Assembly (NCBI RefSeq): GCF_006494815.1
Contig: NZ_CP041091.1
Location: 1,577,001-1,641,000, forward strand
DNA: 64,000 bases
Source: Nocardioides sambongensis
GTDB taxonomy: Bacteria > Actinomycetota > Actinomycetes > Propionibacteriales > Nocardioidaceae
Reading direction: 5' to 3'
Below are positions 48,561 to 57,334 of this stretch, piece after piece (the first letter of the stretch is position 1; the number at the start of each line of letters is the position of its first letter). The notes below the pieces were generated by a model. That model had not been told where the DNA came from, did not search any database, and saw nothing but the letters and a program-made list of their open reading frames with translations. Both the position numbers and the translations under genes were made by a program.

Positions 48561-49618
48561 CGGGACTCCTCGGATTGTGGTGCTGGAGGTGGCGGCGGGA
48601 GGCCCGCCGATCGGTGCGCGTCGTCCAGGAAGGCCTGCACGAGACGTTGGTCGGCGTAGTAGGGATCACCGACGCCGCGCACCGCGCGGCGACGGCCGTA
48701 CTCGTAGAGCACGGCGAGCTTCCACAGCGCAAGGGTGGTGTACCAGTCCAGGTTCCTGAGGTCGGCCCCCGTGCGGGCGGCGTACCGCGCTGCGAGCTCG
48801 TCGCGGCTCGGATATCCCTCTTCCAGCATGGCCAGTCCGAAGCGCTGGGTCGGGTTGTACGGCGCTAGGCCTGGGACCGACGCGAGGAAGTAGCCGAGGT
48901 CGAACAGTGGGTCGCCGAGCGTCGCCAACTCCCAGTCGAGGACCGCCTCGACCCCACCCGGTCGGTCGGCGGAAAGGACGACGTTGCCGATCCGGAAGTC
49001 GTTGTGCACGATCGTCGCGCCCGACTCGGCCGGGACGTTCTCCTGCAACCAGGCGTCGACGACCGCGAAGTGTGGTGGCGGGTTGCCGTCCGCATCGGCC
49101 ACCAGACGCGCCATCCGAGCGCGGTGCCGGGTGTTGAAGCCCTCGGGCCTGCCAATGTCGGACAGTCCGGCGGCGACCCAGTCGACGGCATGGAGGTCGG
49201 CGAGGGTGTCGACGAGCATCTCGCCGATGGCGCGGCGCGTCGTGGACGCGTCGAGTGGCGCCGGGGTCGAGGTCGTGACCACGGGGCCAGACGCAAAGCT
49301 CATGACGTAGAAGTGGACGTCGATGACCTCGCCCGCCTCTGCGGTTGCCAGCAAGTCGGCGACCGGCACGGCCGTGTCCCCGAGCGCGCCGATGAGACGT
49401 GCCTCGCGGAGCATGTCGTGTGCACCCGGCGGCGTGGGCGGCGGCGGTGGACGACGTACGACGACTTGACTGCCCTCGGCGTCCGAGACGAGGAATGTCA
49501 GGTTCGAGTGCCCGTCGCCGATGGCCTTGGTGACGATGTCACCAGACGTGATCCCTCGCTGCTCGAGGAACGCGCCGAGCCGAGCGCGTTCCTCCGGGCT
49601 CCAGTCCCAGTCACTCAT
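48557..49618 (-). CDS. Phosphotransferase (APH/ACAD10-like kinase) family protein
   Basis: A 353-residue aminoglycoside-phosphotransferase-fold protein: Brenner motif IVHNDFRIGNVV and metal motif LDWELATLGDPLFDLGYF. Such proteins in fatty-acid gene clusters resemble the kinase domain of ACAD10/11, which phosphorylates 4-hydroxyacyl-CoAs in animals. Together with the nearby acyl-CoA dehydrogenase this hints at hydroxyacyl-CoA processing (inference). Confidence 0.88.
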   Translation of the reverse strand: MSDWDWSPEERARLGAFLEQRGITSGDIVTKAIGDGHSNLTFLVSDAEGSQVVVRRPPPPPTPPGAHDMLREARLIGALGDTAVPVADLLATAEAGEVIDVHFYVMSFASGPVVTTSTPAPLDASTTRRAIGEMLVDTLADLHAVDWVAAGLSDIGRPEGFNTRHRARMARLVADADGNPPPHFAVVDAWLQENVPAESGATIVHNDFRIGNVVLSADRPGGVEAVLDWELATLGDPLFDLGYFLASVPGLAPYNPTQRFGLAMLEEGYPSRDELAARYAARTGADLRNLDWYTTLALWKLAVLYEYGRRRAVRGVGDPYYADQRLVQAFLDDAHRSAGLPPPPPAPQSEESR

Positions 49619-49622
49619 GAGG

Positions 49623-50462
49623 TCACTCCCCCGTGAAGCGTGGCGCGCGCTTCTCCTTGAAGGCAGCCAGCGCCTCGGGCATGTCGGCCGTGCGGGTCAT
49701 CAGCGCCTGGCCGCGGTTCTCCAGCTCGAGGGCCGCCGCATAGGAGGTGATCTCCATGTTGCGCTGGATGGCACGCTTCGACATCCGGACGCCAGCCGGT
49801 GAGTTGCGGGAGATCTGCTGGGCCAGCTCGAGGGCGGCCTCGAACAGCTCGTCGGTCGGCACGACGCGGTTGACGAGGCCGATCTGCTCGGCCTCGTCTG
49901 CGCCGACGATCCGGGCGGTGTAGCCGATCTCCGCCGCCTTGGCGGGCCCGACGAGGCGGGTCAGGTGGTAGGAGGTGCCGAGCTCGCCGACGGACAGGCC
50001 GACCTTGACGAAGGCGGCACTGAACTTCGCGGCTGGATCGCAGAGCCGGATGTCGGCGGCCAGCGCGAGTGCCAGGCCACCTCCGGTCGCGGGACCGTGA
50101 ATGGCGGCGATGACGGGGAAGGGGAGGAAGTGGATTCCCTGGATGCCGCCGGTCGCGGTCTCTTGGAACTTGAGGAACTCGCGCACGCCCATCTCGGTGA
50201 TCTGGTGGATCTCGTCGAGGTCGAATCCGGCGCAGAAGGCCCGGGTGCCGGTGCCGGTGACGATCAGTGCCCGCAAGGGCGCGTCGCGCAGCGCGAAGGC
50301 GGCCTCGCCGTACTCGCTGAACATCCGGATGGTCTGACTGTTCATCCGGTCGGGACGGTTGATCCGCAGCACGCCGATGTCGCCGGGCAGCACCTCGAAG
50401 GTGAGCTCCTCGAGCTCGGGGAAGTCGATCTGCACGGTCGGGCTCTCCTCGGTCACGGTCAT
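49623..50462 (-). CDS. Enoyl-CoA hydratase/isomerase family protein (paralogue 1)
   Basis: A 279-residue crotonase-fold protein. FCAGFDLDEIHQIT and HGPATGGGLALALAADI supply the CoA and oxyanion sites. The usual hydratase glutamates are absent (ALAL in place of LELA; AAFVKVGL in place of the PE motif), with GELGTS following. So it may be an isomerase or a non-hydratase. ATG 50462 has GGGGGAG upstream. Closely similar to its upstream neighbour, a tandem duplication. Confidence 0.85.
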   Translation of the reverse strand: MTVTEESPTVQIDFPELEELTFEVLPGDIGVLRINRPDRMNSQTIRMFSEYGEAAFALRDAPLRALIVTGTGTRAFCAGFDLDEIHQITEMGVREFLKFQETATGGIQGIHFLPFPVIAAIHGPATGGGLALALAADIRLCDPAAKFSAAFVKVGLSVGELGTSYHLTRLVGPAKAAEIGYTARIVGADEAEQIGLVNRVVPTDELFEAALELAQQISRNSPAGVRMSKRAIQRNMEITSYAAALELENRGQALMTRTADMPEALAAFKEKRAPRFTGE

Positions 50463-50467
50463 CGTGG

Positions 50468-51280
50468 TCACTCCCCCTTGAAGACGGGGCGGCGCTTCTC
50501 CTTGAAGGCCGCCAGAGCTTCGGGCATGTCGCTGCTGCGGGTGAGCAGCGCCTGGCCGCGGTTCTCCAGCTCGATGGCGGCGGCATAGGAGCCGACCTCC
50601 ATGTTGGCGTGCAGGGCCCGCTTCGAGAGCTGTACGCCGCCAGGACTGTTGTCGACGATGCGGCGGGCCAGCGCGAGGGCGTCGTCCATCAGCTCGCCGG
50701 GTGCGCTGAGGTCGTTGGCCAGGCCGATGCGCACCGCCTCCTCGGCGTGGATCATCCGGCCGGTGAAGGCGATGTCGCTGGCGACGGCGGGGCCCACCAG
50801 CCGGGTGAGCAGCCATGAGGTGCCGAGGTCGCCTGCGGTGAGCCCGATCCGGACGAAGGCGGCGTTGAACTTCGCCTCGGGCGCGGCAAGGCGGATGTCT
50901 GCCTGGAGCGCGAGCGCCAGGCCACCGCCGGCGGCCGCACCGTTGATCGCGGCGATGACCGGGACGCGGACGGCCCGGATGGCCTGCAACGCTCGAGCTG
51001 CGCGCTCCTGCTGGTTGAGCATTTCCACTGCCCCGAGGTCAGCGAGGTGGTCCGCGTCGGCGAGGTCGTAACCGCCGCAGAATGCCGCGCCGGCACCGGT
51101 CATCACGATCACCCGGAGGTCGTCCTCCTGGTCGAGGTCCAGGGCGGCACGCTCCAGCTCGTCGAACATCTGGTTCGTCATCGCGTTGTAGCGATCGGGG
51201 CGGTTGAGGGTCATCACCACGACCCCCGGAGTCACCTCCTCGAGTGTCAGGGTCTCGAACTGTCGATCAAGGCTCTTCAT
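50468..51280 (-). CDS. Enoyl-CoA hydratase/isomerase family protein (paralogue 2)
   Basis: A 270-residue paralogue of the downstream gene; the C-terminal thirds are nearly alike (YAAAIELENRGQALLTR, MPEALAAFKEKR). It too lacks the canonical glutamate pair (LALALQADI; AAFVRIGLTAGDLGTS). The ATG overlaps the stop of the CoA-transferase gene, so the three form one operon. Confidence 0.87.
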   Translation of the reverse strand: MKSLDRQFETLTLEEVTPGVVVMTLNRPDRYNAMTNQMFDELERAALDLDQEDDLRVIVMTGAGAAFCGGYDLADADHLADLGAVEMLNQQERAARALQAIRAVRVPVIAAINGAAAGGGLALALQADIRLAAPEAKFNAAFVRIGLTAGDLGTSWLLTRLVGPAVASDIAFTGRMIHAEEAVRIGLANDLSAPGELMDDALALARRIVDNSPGGVQLSKRALHANMEVGSYAAAIELENRGQALLTRSSDMPEALAAFKEKRRPVFKGE

Positions 51281-52498
51281 CGGGCCTGGCTGCCTTTCTG
51301 TGGTTCCTCGGAACGGGTCGGGTCGATCTGGGCGATCGCACCGACCGCCTCCCACTCGACGATGCGGTCGGTCGTGACGCCCCACGCCGCGAGGGCGTGT
51401 CTGGTGTGCTCACCGGGTGCCGGGGTGGGCCGTCGACCTCTGCGGGACTCCTGCTGAATCGTGGTTGCGGCGCCGGCTGGACGACACCGGCGATCTCGAC
51501 GAACGTGCGTCGCGCGGTGTTGTGGGTATCGGTCCACGCCTCGCGCACGTCGAGCACGGGCGAGATGCAGCCGCGTCCTGCCGCGCGCTCCACCCACTCG
51601 TCCCGGGTGCGTGAGCGGACGACGTCCGCGATGACCTTCTTGGTCTGCGGCCATGCGCTGCGGTCGTTCTGGTCCGGCAGCGTCGTGGGGTCGAGTTCGA
51701 GGATCTCGAGGAGGTCGGTGTAGAAGTGGGGCTCCATCGCGCCGACCGCGAGCCACTTGTTGTCGGCGGTCTCGTAGGTGTCGTAGAACGGAGCGCCCGA
51801 GTCCACGATGTTCGTGCCACGCTCGGTGTCCCAGGTCCCGTTGCTGACGAAGCCGTGGAAGGCTGCGGCCAGCAGGGCGGAGCCGTCCACCATCGCTGCG
51901 TCGACCACCTGCCCCCGCCCGGTGCGCTGTGCCTCCCAGACCGCCGCGAGCACACCGAGTGCGAGGATCATGCCGCCGCCGCCGAAGTCACCGGCGAGGC
52001 TCAGCGGCGGGGTCGGCGGCTGTCCGTGGCGGCCGACCAGGGCGAGGAGTCCGCTCTGGGCGATGTAGTTGATGTCGTGCCCGACCGCTTGGGCCAGCGG
52101 CCCGTCCTGCCCATAGCCGGTCATCCGGCCGTAGACGAGTCGTGGGTTGACGGCCGCACAGTCGTCGGGGCCGATGCCGAGTCGTTCGGTGACGCCGGGC
52201 CGGAAGCCCTCGATCAGTATGTCGGCGCTCGCGACGAGATCGAGGACGACCTCTGCCCCGCGGGATTCTTGAGGTCCACCGCAATCGAGTGTCGTCCCCT
52301 GTGCATGACTTCCGTGCGGAAGTCGGCATTCGGGCCGACCAGCGCAGCACCGCTCGTGCGGTCGATGCGCACCACGTCCGCGCCCAGGTCTGCGAGCAGC
52401 ATCGCGCAGAACGGTCCCGGACCGATACTGCCGATCTCCACCACTTTGAGACCGACCAAGGGTCCCGTGAGCGTCCGTTCCGTCGTTGTCGACGTCAT
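51277..52498 (-). CDS. CaiB/BaiF CoA transferase, two frameshifts
   Basis: About 407 residues after repair, family III CoA transferase. The N-terminus (LKVVEIGSIGPGPFCAMLLADLGADVVRID) is in one frame. The middle (ADILIEGFRPGVTERLGIG, VYGRMTGYGQDGP, GHDINYIAQSG) follows a missing base in the C4 run 52256-52259. The C-terminus (PAPGEHTRHALAAWGV) follows another in the G4 run 51422-51425. It moves CoA between acids, activating the substrate without ATP. A perfect TGGTCTGACCA lies 38 bp upstream. Confidence 0.9.
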
Positions 52499-52535
52499 CT
52501 CCACCACCTCCACGGGAATCCAAACATCGGTTGAA

Positions 52536-52546
52536 TGGTCTGACCA
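52536..52546. promoter_or_regulatory. Operator-like palindrome TGGTCTGACCA
   Basis: A perfect inverted repeat identical in its arms to the site at 37122-37132, upstream of the CoA transferase-hydratase operon. Confidence 0.6.
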
Positions 52547-52552
52547 TAACAT

Positions 52553-52594
52553 AGGAGCGGGTTCGCTGGAGAGATCTCCAGCGAACCCGCTCCT
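52553..52594 (-). terminator. Long hairpin after livF
   Basis: Two 20-bp perfectly complementary arms separated by 2 nt (AGGAGCGGGTTCGCTGGAGA and its complement), 8 nt after the livF stop. Likely the terminator of the liv operon. Its core repeats the CTGGAGA half-sites seen at 37136. Confidence 0.75.
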
Positions 52595-52601
52595 GTCGTT
52601 C

Positions 52602-53303
52602 CTAGAGTGCGATCAGCTCCTGCACAGCCCGGTCACCAAGTTGGGAGACCGGCCCCTCGCCCACGACACGGCCCTTGCGCAGGGCCAGGTAGCGGTCGGC
52701 GAGTTTCTGGATCATGCCGATGTGCTGCTCGACCAGCAGGAGGGCCGTCCCGCGGGACCGGATCTCCTTGAGTGCGTCGATGATGGCGTCGATGATCACT
52801 GGGGCCAGACCCTCGGTCGGCTCGTCGAGCATGAGCAGGGACGGCCCTGACATCAGCGCCCGCGCAATCGCGAGCATCTGCTGCTCGCCTCCCGAGAGCG
52901 AGGTCCCGTGGCGTTTGCGGCCGCGCGCGAGGTTCGGGAACAGCTCGTAGAGGTCCGGCAGGGTCCACGACGCTTCCCGGCCGGATGCCCGTCCGAGCAG
53001 GATGTTCTCCTCCACGGTGAGATTGCTGAAGATCCGCTTGCCCTGCGGCACCAGCGAGACCCCGCGGGCGGTCGGTACGTGTGCCTTGCGACCGATCGGT
53101 TCGCCGTCGACCAGGATCTCACCCGTGACGGTCGGCACCGCGTAGACCGACATCAGCGTGGTGGTCTTGCCGGCGCCGTTGCGGCCGACCAGGCCGACGG
53201 TCTCACCGGCTGCGATCGAGAAGGAGACGTCTTGGAGGATGACCGATCCGGCGTAGCCGGCGGTGACCCCACGGAACTCGAGGACGGGCACGGTGGAGGT
53301 CAT
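52602..53303 (-). CDS. livF: Branched-chain/carboxylate ABC transporter ATPase LivF-type
   Basis: A 233-residue ATPase: Walker A GRNGAGKTT, SLVPQGKRIFSNLTVEEN, signature LSGGEQQM, Walker B LLMLDEPTEGLAP and VEQH switch, all LivF hallmarks. Overlaps the livG stop by 4 bp. In this catabolic setting the imported compound may be an aromatic or alicyclic acid rather than an amino acid. Confidence 0.93.
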   Translation of the reverse strand: MTSTVPVLEFRGVTAGYAGSVILQDVSFSIAAGETVGLVGRNGAGKTTTLMSVYAVPTVTGEILVDGEPIGRKAHVPTARGVSLVPQGKRIFSNLTVEENILLGRASGREASWTLPDLYELFPNLARGRKRHGTSLSGGEQQMLAIARALMSGPSLLMLDEPTEGLAPVIIDAIIDALKEIRSRGTALLLVEQHIGMIQKLADRYLALRKGRVVGEGPVSQLGDRAVQELIAL

Positions 53304-54001
53304 GCTGCACTCCCCAGGTAGGCACGGATGACGTTCTCGTCGGCGCGCACGTCGTCGGGCGTGCCGCTGGCGAGGACCTTGCCGAGGTCCAGCACCGTGA
53401 TGGTGTCGCACGTCCTGAACACGCCCTCGACGTCGTGCTCGACGAGGAGGACGGCGACGTCCCGCTCCTGGCAGATGTCGCGAACGTGCTGGAGCATCCG
53501 GACCGACTCGTCGTGGACAAGGCCCGCGCACGGCTCGTCGAGCAGGACGACCTTCGGCTTTCCGATGAGGGCGATCGCGAGGTCGACGGAGCGTTGCGTG
53601 CCGTAGGCGATCTCCGAGCAGACCTGGCCACGGACGGCGTCCAGGCCAAGGGTCGAGATGATTCCGCCCAGATCGGGCTCATCATTGCGACGCGCGACCA
53701 TCTCCAACTGGTCCCCTACTGTCATGGACCCGAACACACTGGTGCGCTGGAACGACCGCGCCAGCCCCCTGCGCCGGCGCCACCGCGCCGAGCGGCGGGT
53801 GATGTCGTCCCCCTCGAAGGTAACGGTCCCGGTGGTCGGACGCTTCCTGCCCGACAGCGCATCGATGAAGGTGGACTTCCCGGCGCCGTTGGGGCCGATC
53901 ACCCCATGCACTACCCCGGGTAAGAGTTCGATGTCGACCGTGTCCAGCGCCACGTGGGCGCCGTACCTGACAGTCAAGCCGCGGCCCTCGAAGATCGTCA
54001 T
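53300..54001 (-). CDS. livG: Branched-chain/carboxylate ABC transporter ATPase LivG-type
   Basis: A 233-residue ATPase with Walker A GPNGAGKST, the LivG-type segment RGLARSFQRTSVFGSMTV and Walker B VVLLDEPCAGL. The signature is degenerate: EIAYGTQRSVDLAIAL where LSYGQQR is usual. VEHD is the switch. Coupled to livM upstream and livF downstream by 4-bp overlaps. Confidence 0.92.
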   Translation of the reverse strand: MTIFEGRGLTVRYGAHVALDTVDIELLPGVVHGVIGPNGAGKSTFIDALSGRKRPTTGTVTFEGDDITRRSARWRRRRGLARSFQRTSVFGSMTVGDQLEMVARRNDEPDLGGIISTLGLDAVRGQVCSEIAYGTQRSVDLAIALIGKPKVVLLDEPCAGLVHDESVRMLQHVRDICQERDVAVLLVEHDVEGVFRTCDTITVLDLGKVLASGTPDDVRADENVIRAYLGSAA

Positions 54002-55038
54002 CGGCGTGCCTTTCTGATGCGGTGATAGAGCTTCTGGATCGCACCCGTAATCCCGCCCGGCATGAACACCAGGACCAGGATCAGGGTTAGGCCCGTGTAG
54101 AGGTGCAGGTTGCCGCCGAAGTTGAAGTTGGCCTGGGCGTAGACGAAAAGGAAGGTGCCGACGATCGGACCGATGACGATGCCGAACCCGCCGATCAGGG
54201 CGGCGATCAGCGAGTCGCCAGCACGCCCGAAGCCCAGGATGTCGGGCGAGACGTAGCCCGCGTTGATGGCGAAGAGCGCTCCGCCCAGCGCGGCGACCGC
54301 ACCAGACAGTACGAAGGCCAGGAGGCGCGGCAGGAACGTGTCGTAGCCAGAGAAGCGCATACGCTCCTCGTTCTCGCGGATGCCCTCCAAGGTGGTGCCG
54401 AATCGTGAGCGGCCGATAACCCACAGCAAGGTCGTGCAGGCAGTCAGCGCGATCCAGGCGATCGGCCAGAACAGCCCAGGGTTCATCACGTCTGCCTGGG
54501 TGAGGCCGAGGAAGGTCGCATCGCGGTCGTAGGTGAGCAGCTTTCCATCGTGGGCGCCGGTCAGCGAACGCATCGAGGTGAGCACGTTGAGGGCGTAGAG
54601 AGCCTGAGACAGCGCCAGCGTGAGCATCAGAAACCCGAATCCCGAGGCACGCACGACGAGGATCCCCATCACGAGGGCGAACCCGGTTCCGACTGCGATG
54701 CCGAACCCGACAGCGGCGCCCGGCGCCCACCCCCAGTTGGTCGTGGCAATCGCCACGCCGTAGGCCGATGCCCCGAAGAACGCACCGTGGCCCAGACTGA
54801 TCAGACCAAGGTGCCGAGCAAGGAAGCCGATGCCGATTGCCATCAGGCTCAAGATCGTGGCCTCGACCAGGATGCCCATCCGGTAGGTGTCGGTGACGAT
54901 GTAGGGCACAGCAAGGCCGGCTAGGAGGACAAGTACGCCCACGCCAGCACCGATCAGGGTGCCACGCAGCCGTGGCTTGGTGAGCGGAGCCTCCATCATC
55001 GTCTCGGTGACGTCGTCTGTGGTGGTCGTCATGGTCAT
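53998..55038 (-). CDS. livM: Branched-chain/carboxylate ABC transporter permease LivM-type
   Basis: A 346-residue polytopic permease: ARHLGLISLGHGAFFGASAY, ASGFGFLMLTLALSQ, the EAA-like GIRENEERMRFSGYDTFLPRLLAFVLSG and GRAGDSLIAALIGGFGIVIGP are LivM features. The ATG at 55038 overlaps the livH stop, preferred over upstream starts. Confidence 0.93.
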   Translation of the reverse strand: MTMTTTTDDVTETMMEAPLTKPRLRGTLIGAGVGVLVLLAGLAVPYIVTDTYRMGILVEATILSLMAIGIGFLARHLGLISLGHGAFFGASAYGVAIATTNWGWAPGAAVGFGIAVGTGFALVMGILVVRASGFGFLMLTLALSQALYALNVLTSMRSLTGAHDGKLLTYDRDATFLGLTQADVMNPGLFWPIAWIALTACTTLLWVIGRSRFGTTLEGIRENEERMRFSGYDTFLPRLLAFVLSGAVAALGGALFAINAGYVSPDILGFGRAGDSLIAALIGGFGIVIGPIVGTFLFVYAQANFNFGGNLHLYTGLTLILVLVFMPGGITGAIQKLYHRIRKARR

Positions 55039-55889
55039 GACACTCTCTTTCCGGCGAGTCCGGTAGGCCGCCACAGCAGGACGATGGTCAAGGCGGCGTA
55101 GGGCACGATGACCGCAAAGGCCGGGGACCACACGGTTGCGACGGTCTGGATCACGCCGAGGCCCATGCCGGCGATCATCGCCCCGCCGATGCTGCCGATG
55201 CCGCCGACGACGACGACGATCAGGACGACGATCAAGAACGCGTTGCCCATCCCCGGGTCGAGCGCGACATACGGCGCTGCGAGGGTTCCGGCGAGTCCGG
55301 CAAGCGCCGACCCCAAGGTCACGACGACCGTGCTGACCCGGTCCACATTGATGCCCATGATCGAGGCGGTCTCGATATCCTGACTGGCCGCACGGATGTG
55401 CAGGCCGGTCTCAGTGTTCCGGAGCCAGAACACAAGGCCCGCTGCCAGGCAGAGCGCGATCACGATGATCGCCAACCGGTAGCTGGGATACTCGATGCCG
55501 AAGAGAGACGTTGTGCCCTGCAGAAACTCAGGTGGCGTGACGCGGTGCGTCCGCTCGCCCCAGATCAGAACGACGACCCGCTCAAGCACTAGGGCGACAC
55601 CGAAGGTGATCAACCCGAGCTCGATGTGAGACCGGTGCTGCAGCGGGCGAAAGAACACCAGCTCAAGCACCGCGCCGACTGCCGCGAGCACGAGCGGTGC
55701 GACGATCAGCGCCAGCCAGAAGCTGACCTTGTCAGAGACGGAATAGGCGATGTACGCCCCCGACATGTAAAGGGCTCCGTGGGCAAAGTTGGCCACGCCC
55801 CGAAGGCCATAGATCATCGCCAGTCCGGAGCTGAGCACCATTAGCAGGGAGCCGAGAGCGACTCCATTGAGCAGTTGCGCTGCGTCCAC
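55035..55889 (-). CDS. livH: Branched-chain/carboxylate ABC transporter permease LivH-type
   Basis: A 284-residue permease: LLNGVALGSLLMVLSSGLAM, YGLRGVANFAHGALYMSGAY, ASQDIETASIMGINVDRVS and IVVVVGGIGSIGGAMIAGM are LivH hallmarks. GTG 55889 has AGAGGA upstream. A hairpin lies between it and the binding-protein gene. Confidence 0.93.
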   Translation of the reverse strand: MDAAQLLNGVALGSLLMVLSSGLAMIYGLRGVANFAHGALYMSGAYIAYSVSDKVSFWLALIVAPLVLAAVGAVLELVFFRPLQHRSHIELGLITFGVALVLERVVVLIWGERTHRVTPPEFLQGTTSLFGIEYPSYRLAIIVIALCLAAGLVFWLRNTETGLHIRAASQDIETASIMGINVDRVSTVVVTLGSALAGLAGTLAAPYVALDPGMGNAFLIVVLIVVVVGGIGSIGGAMIAGMGLGVIQTVATVWSPAFAVIVPYAALTIVLLWRPTGLAGKRVS

Positions 55890-55908
55890 GTTTCCTCTTC
55901 TCGTGGGG

Positions 55909-55951
55909 TCCACAGTGCGGGCGCGCTCAGGGCGCCGCCCGCACCGTGGAC
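55909..55951 (-). terminator. Intercistronic hairpin between binding protein and livH
   Basis: A stem of about 15-16 bp with one mismatch (GTCCAC-A-GTGCGGGCG pairing CGCCCGCAC-C-GTGGAC), just after the repaired stop of the binding-protein gene. It would stabilise or partly terminate the message so that more binding protein than permease is made. Confidence 0.65.
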
Positions 55952-55954
55952 GAC

Positions 55955-57168
55955 TCAGAAGGAGCAGTCCGAGCTGGACTGGGGGTCGTGACGTCGGGCG
56001 TGGAGTTCGACAGCACGTCGAATGCCAGTCCGCCGTCGCCCTCGGCGACCTGTCCGAGGTAGGAATCGCGCAGGACCTGGTGATCCTCGGCCCGCACGGT
56101 GACCTCGCCGACGATGCTGTCGAGGCTCAGGTCAGCGATCGCCTCGGAGACGTCCGCGGGATCGGCCGACCCCGCCTCCTCGATGGCGGCGAACAGAGTC
56201 TGGGCGGCGAGGTAGTTGTCGGCCGGCACGTAGTACGGCGCTTCACTGTGATCCGCCGTGTAGGCCTCGACGAACTCCTGGTTCGACTCGTTGTCACCGG
56301 CCACGTCGTAGCCCACGTTGTTGTAATAACCCACGATGGTGTCGCCCAGGGTCTCGAAAAGCGGCTCCGAGACCATGTTGAACCCGAGGACGGTCTCGAG
56401 CTGCTTGTCGAGGTTGAACTGGTCGGCTTGCTGGACGAAGGCCACGCCGTCGGCGCCGTACTCGACGGCGAAGACGGCGTCTGCACCACTGCTCTTGATC
56501 TTAGTGATGTAGGAGCCGAAGTCAGTCGTGTTGAGCGGCGCGAACTGCTCGAGGACGATCTCTTTGCCGGCCGCCTCAGCCGCGTCGCGGAACTTCTCGG
56601 CGGCACTATGTCCGGTGGCGTAGTCGACCGCCTGGATCGCCCACTTCTCACCGGGCAGCTCGTCGAGGGAGTTGGCCAGGCCGTTGATGTCCATGCTGCT
56701 GCTCTGCACGACGTGCACCGCGTATGGCGAGCACTGCTCTCCAATGAGAGCGTCGTCCTTGCCGAGCGAGTTGAACGACATCGCGCCGAGGCCTTCGAGC
56801 TGTGCATTGAGCGCCGCATGCTCGGGCGATGTCATCACAGCGCCGATGTACTGCGCACCATCCTGGGTCACTGCCTCGCGAGCGACGCGAAGTGTCGTCG
56901 CAGGGTCGGCGTCGGTCGACTTCACGACCAGCTCCACCTCGCGGCCGTCGATGCCGCCGTCCTCATTGACAAGTCGGACGGCGGTCTCCCAGCCCTTGAC
57001 TGCATCCGTGCCGAACTGGGCCAGGGCGCCGCTGGTCGGCGGGATGAGCGCGACCTTGATCGTGCCGCCCTCACCCTCTCCCCCCGAGCTGTCACTGGCC
57101 GAGCCACAGGCGGCCATCGTTGTTGCCAAGGCGACGGCACTCGTGGCCGCCAGCAGTCGTCGCTTCAT
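55955..57168 (-). CDS. LivK-type ABC substrate-binding lipoprotein, 3'-frameshifted
   Basis: About 404 residues. A lipoprotein signal ends MAACGS, then a type I periplasmic-binding fold (KVALIPPTSGALAQFGTDAVKGWETAV, NEDGGIDGREVELVV). As written the frame runs to 55927 through the hairpin region. Adding one base to the G5 run 55981-55985 gives an ending SSSDCSF and a stop at 55955, ahead of the hairpin, which I prefer. ATG 57168. Ligand: probably a carboxylate catabolised here. Confidence 0.85.
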
Positions 57169-57228
57169 GCGAATGATCCCTCGGGTGTCGGGAACACCGA
57201 CCATCGGTGTGTCTCACGTCACTGATTA

Positions 57229-57239
57229 TGGTCCGACAG
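57229..57239. promoter_or_regulatory. TGGTCCGACAG operator-like site
   Basis: A degenerate copy of TGGTCNGACCA, about 60 bp upstream of the binding-protein gene, in an AT-richer promoter region. Confidence 0.4.
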
Positions 57240-57334
57240 TTAGATCAATACGACCCTACTTAGGGGGGTTTCGGCCTACCCCTTTGGAGATAGTGGTGCC
57301 CGCCACACTTGGGCCGGAGAAGCGGCTGGCTCGC

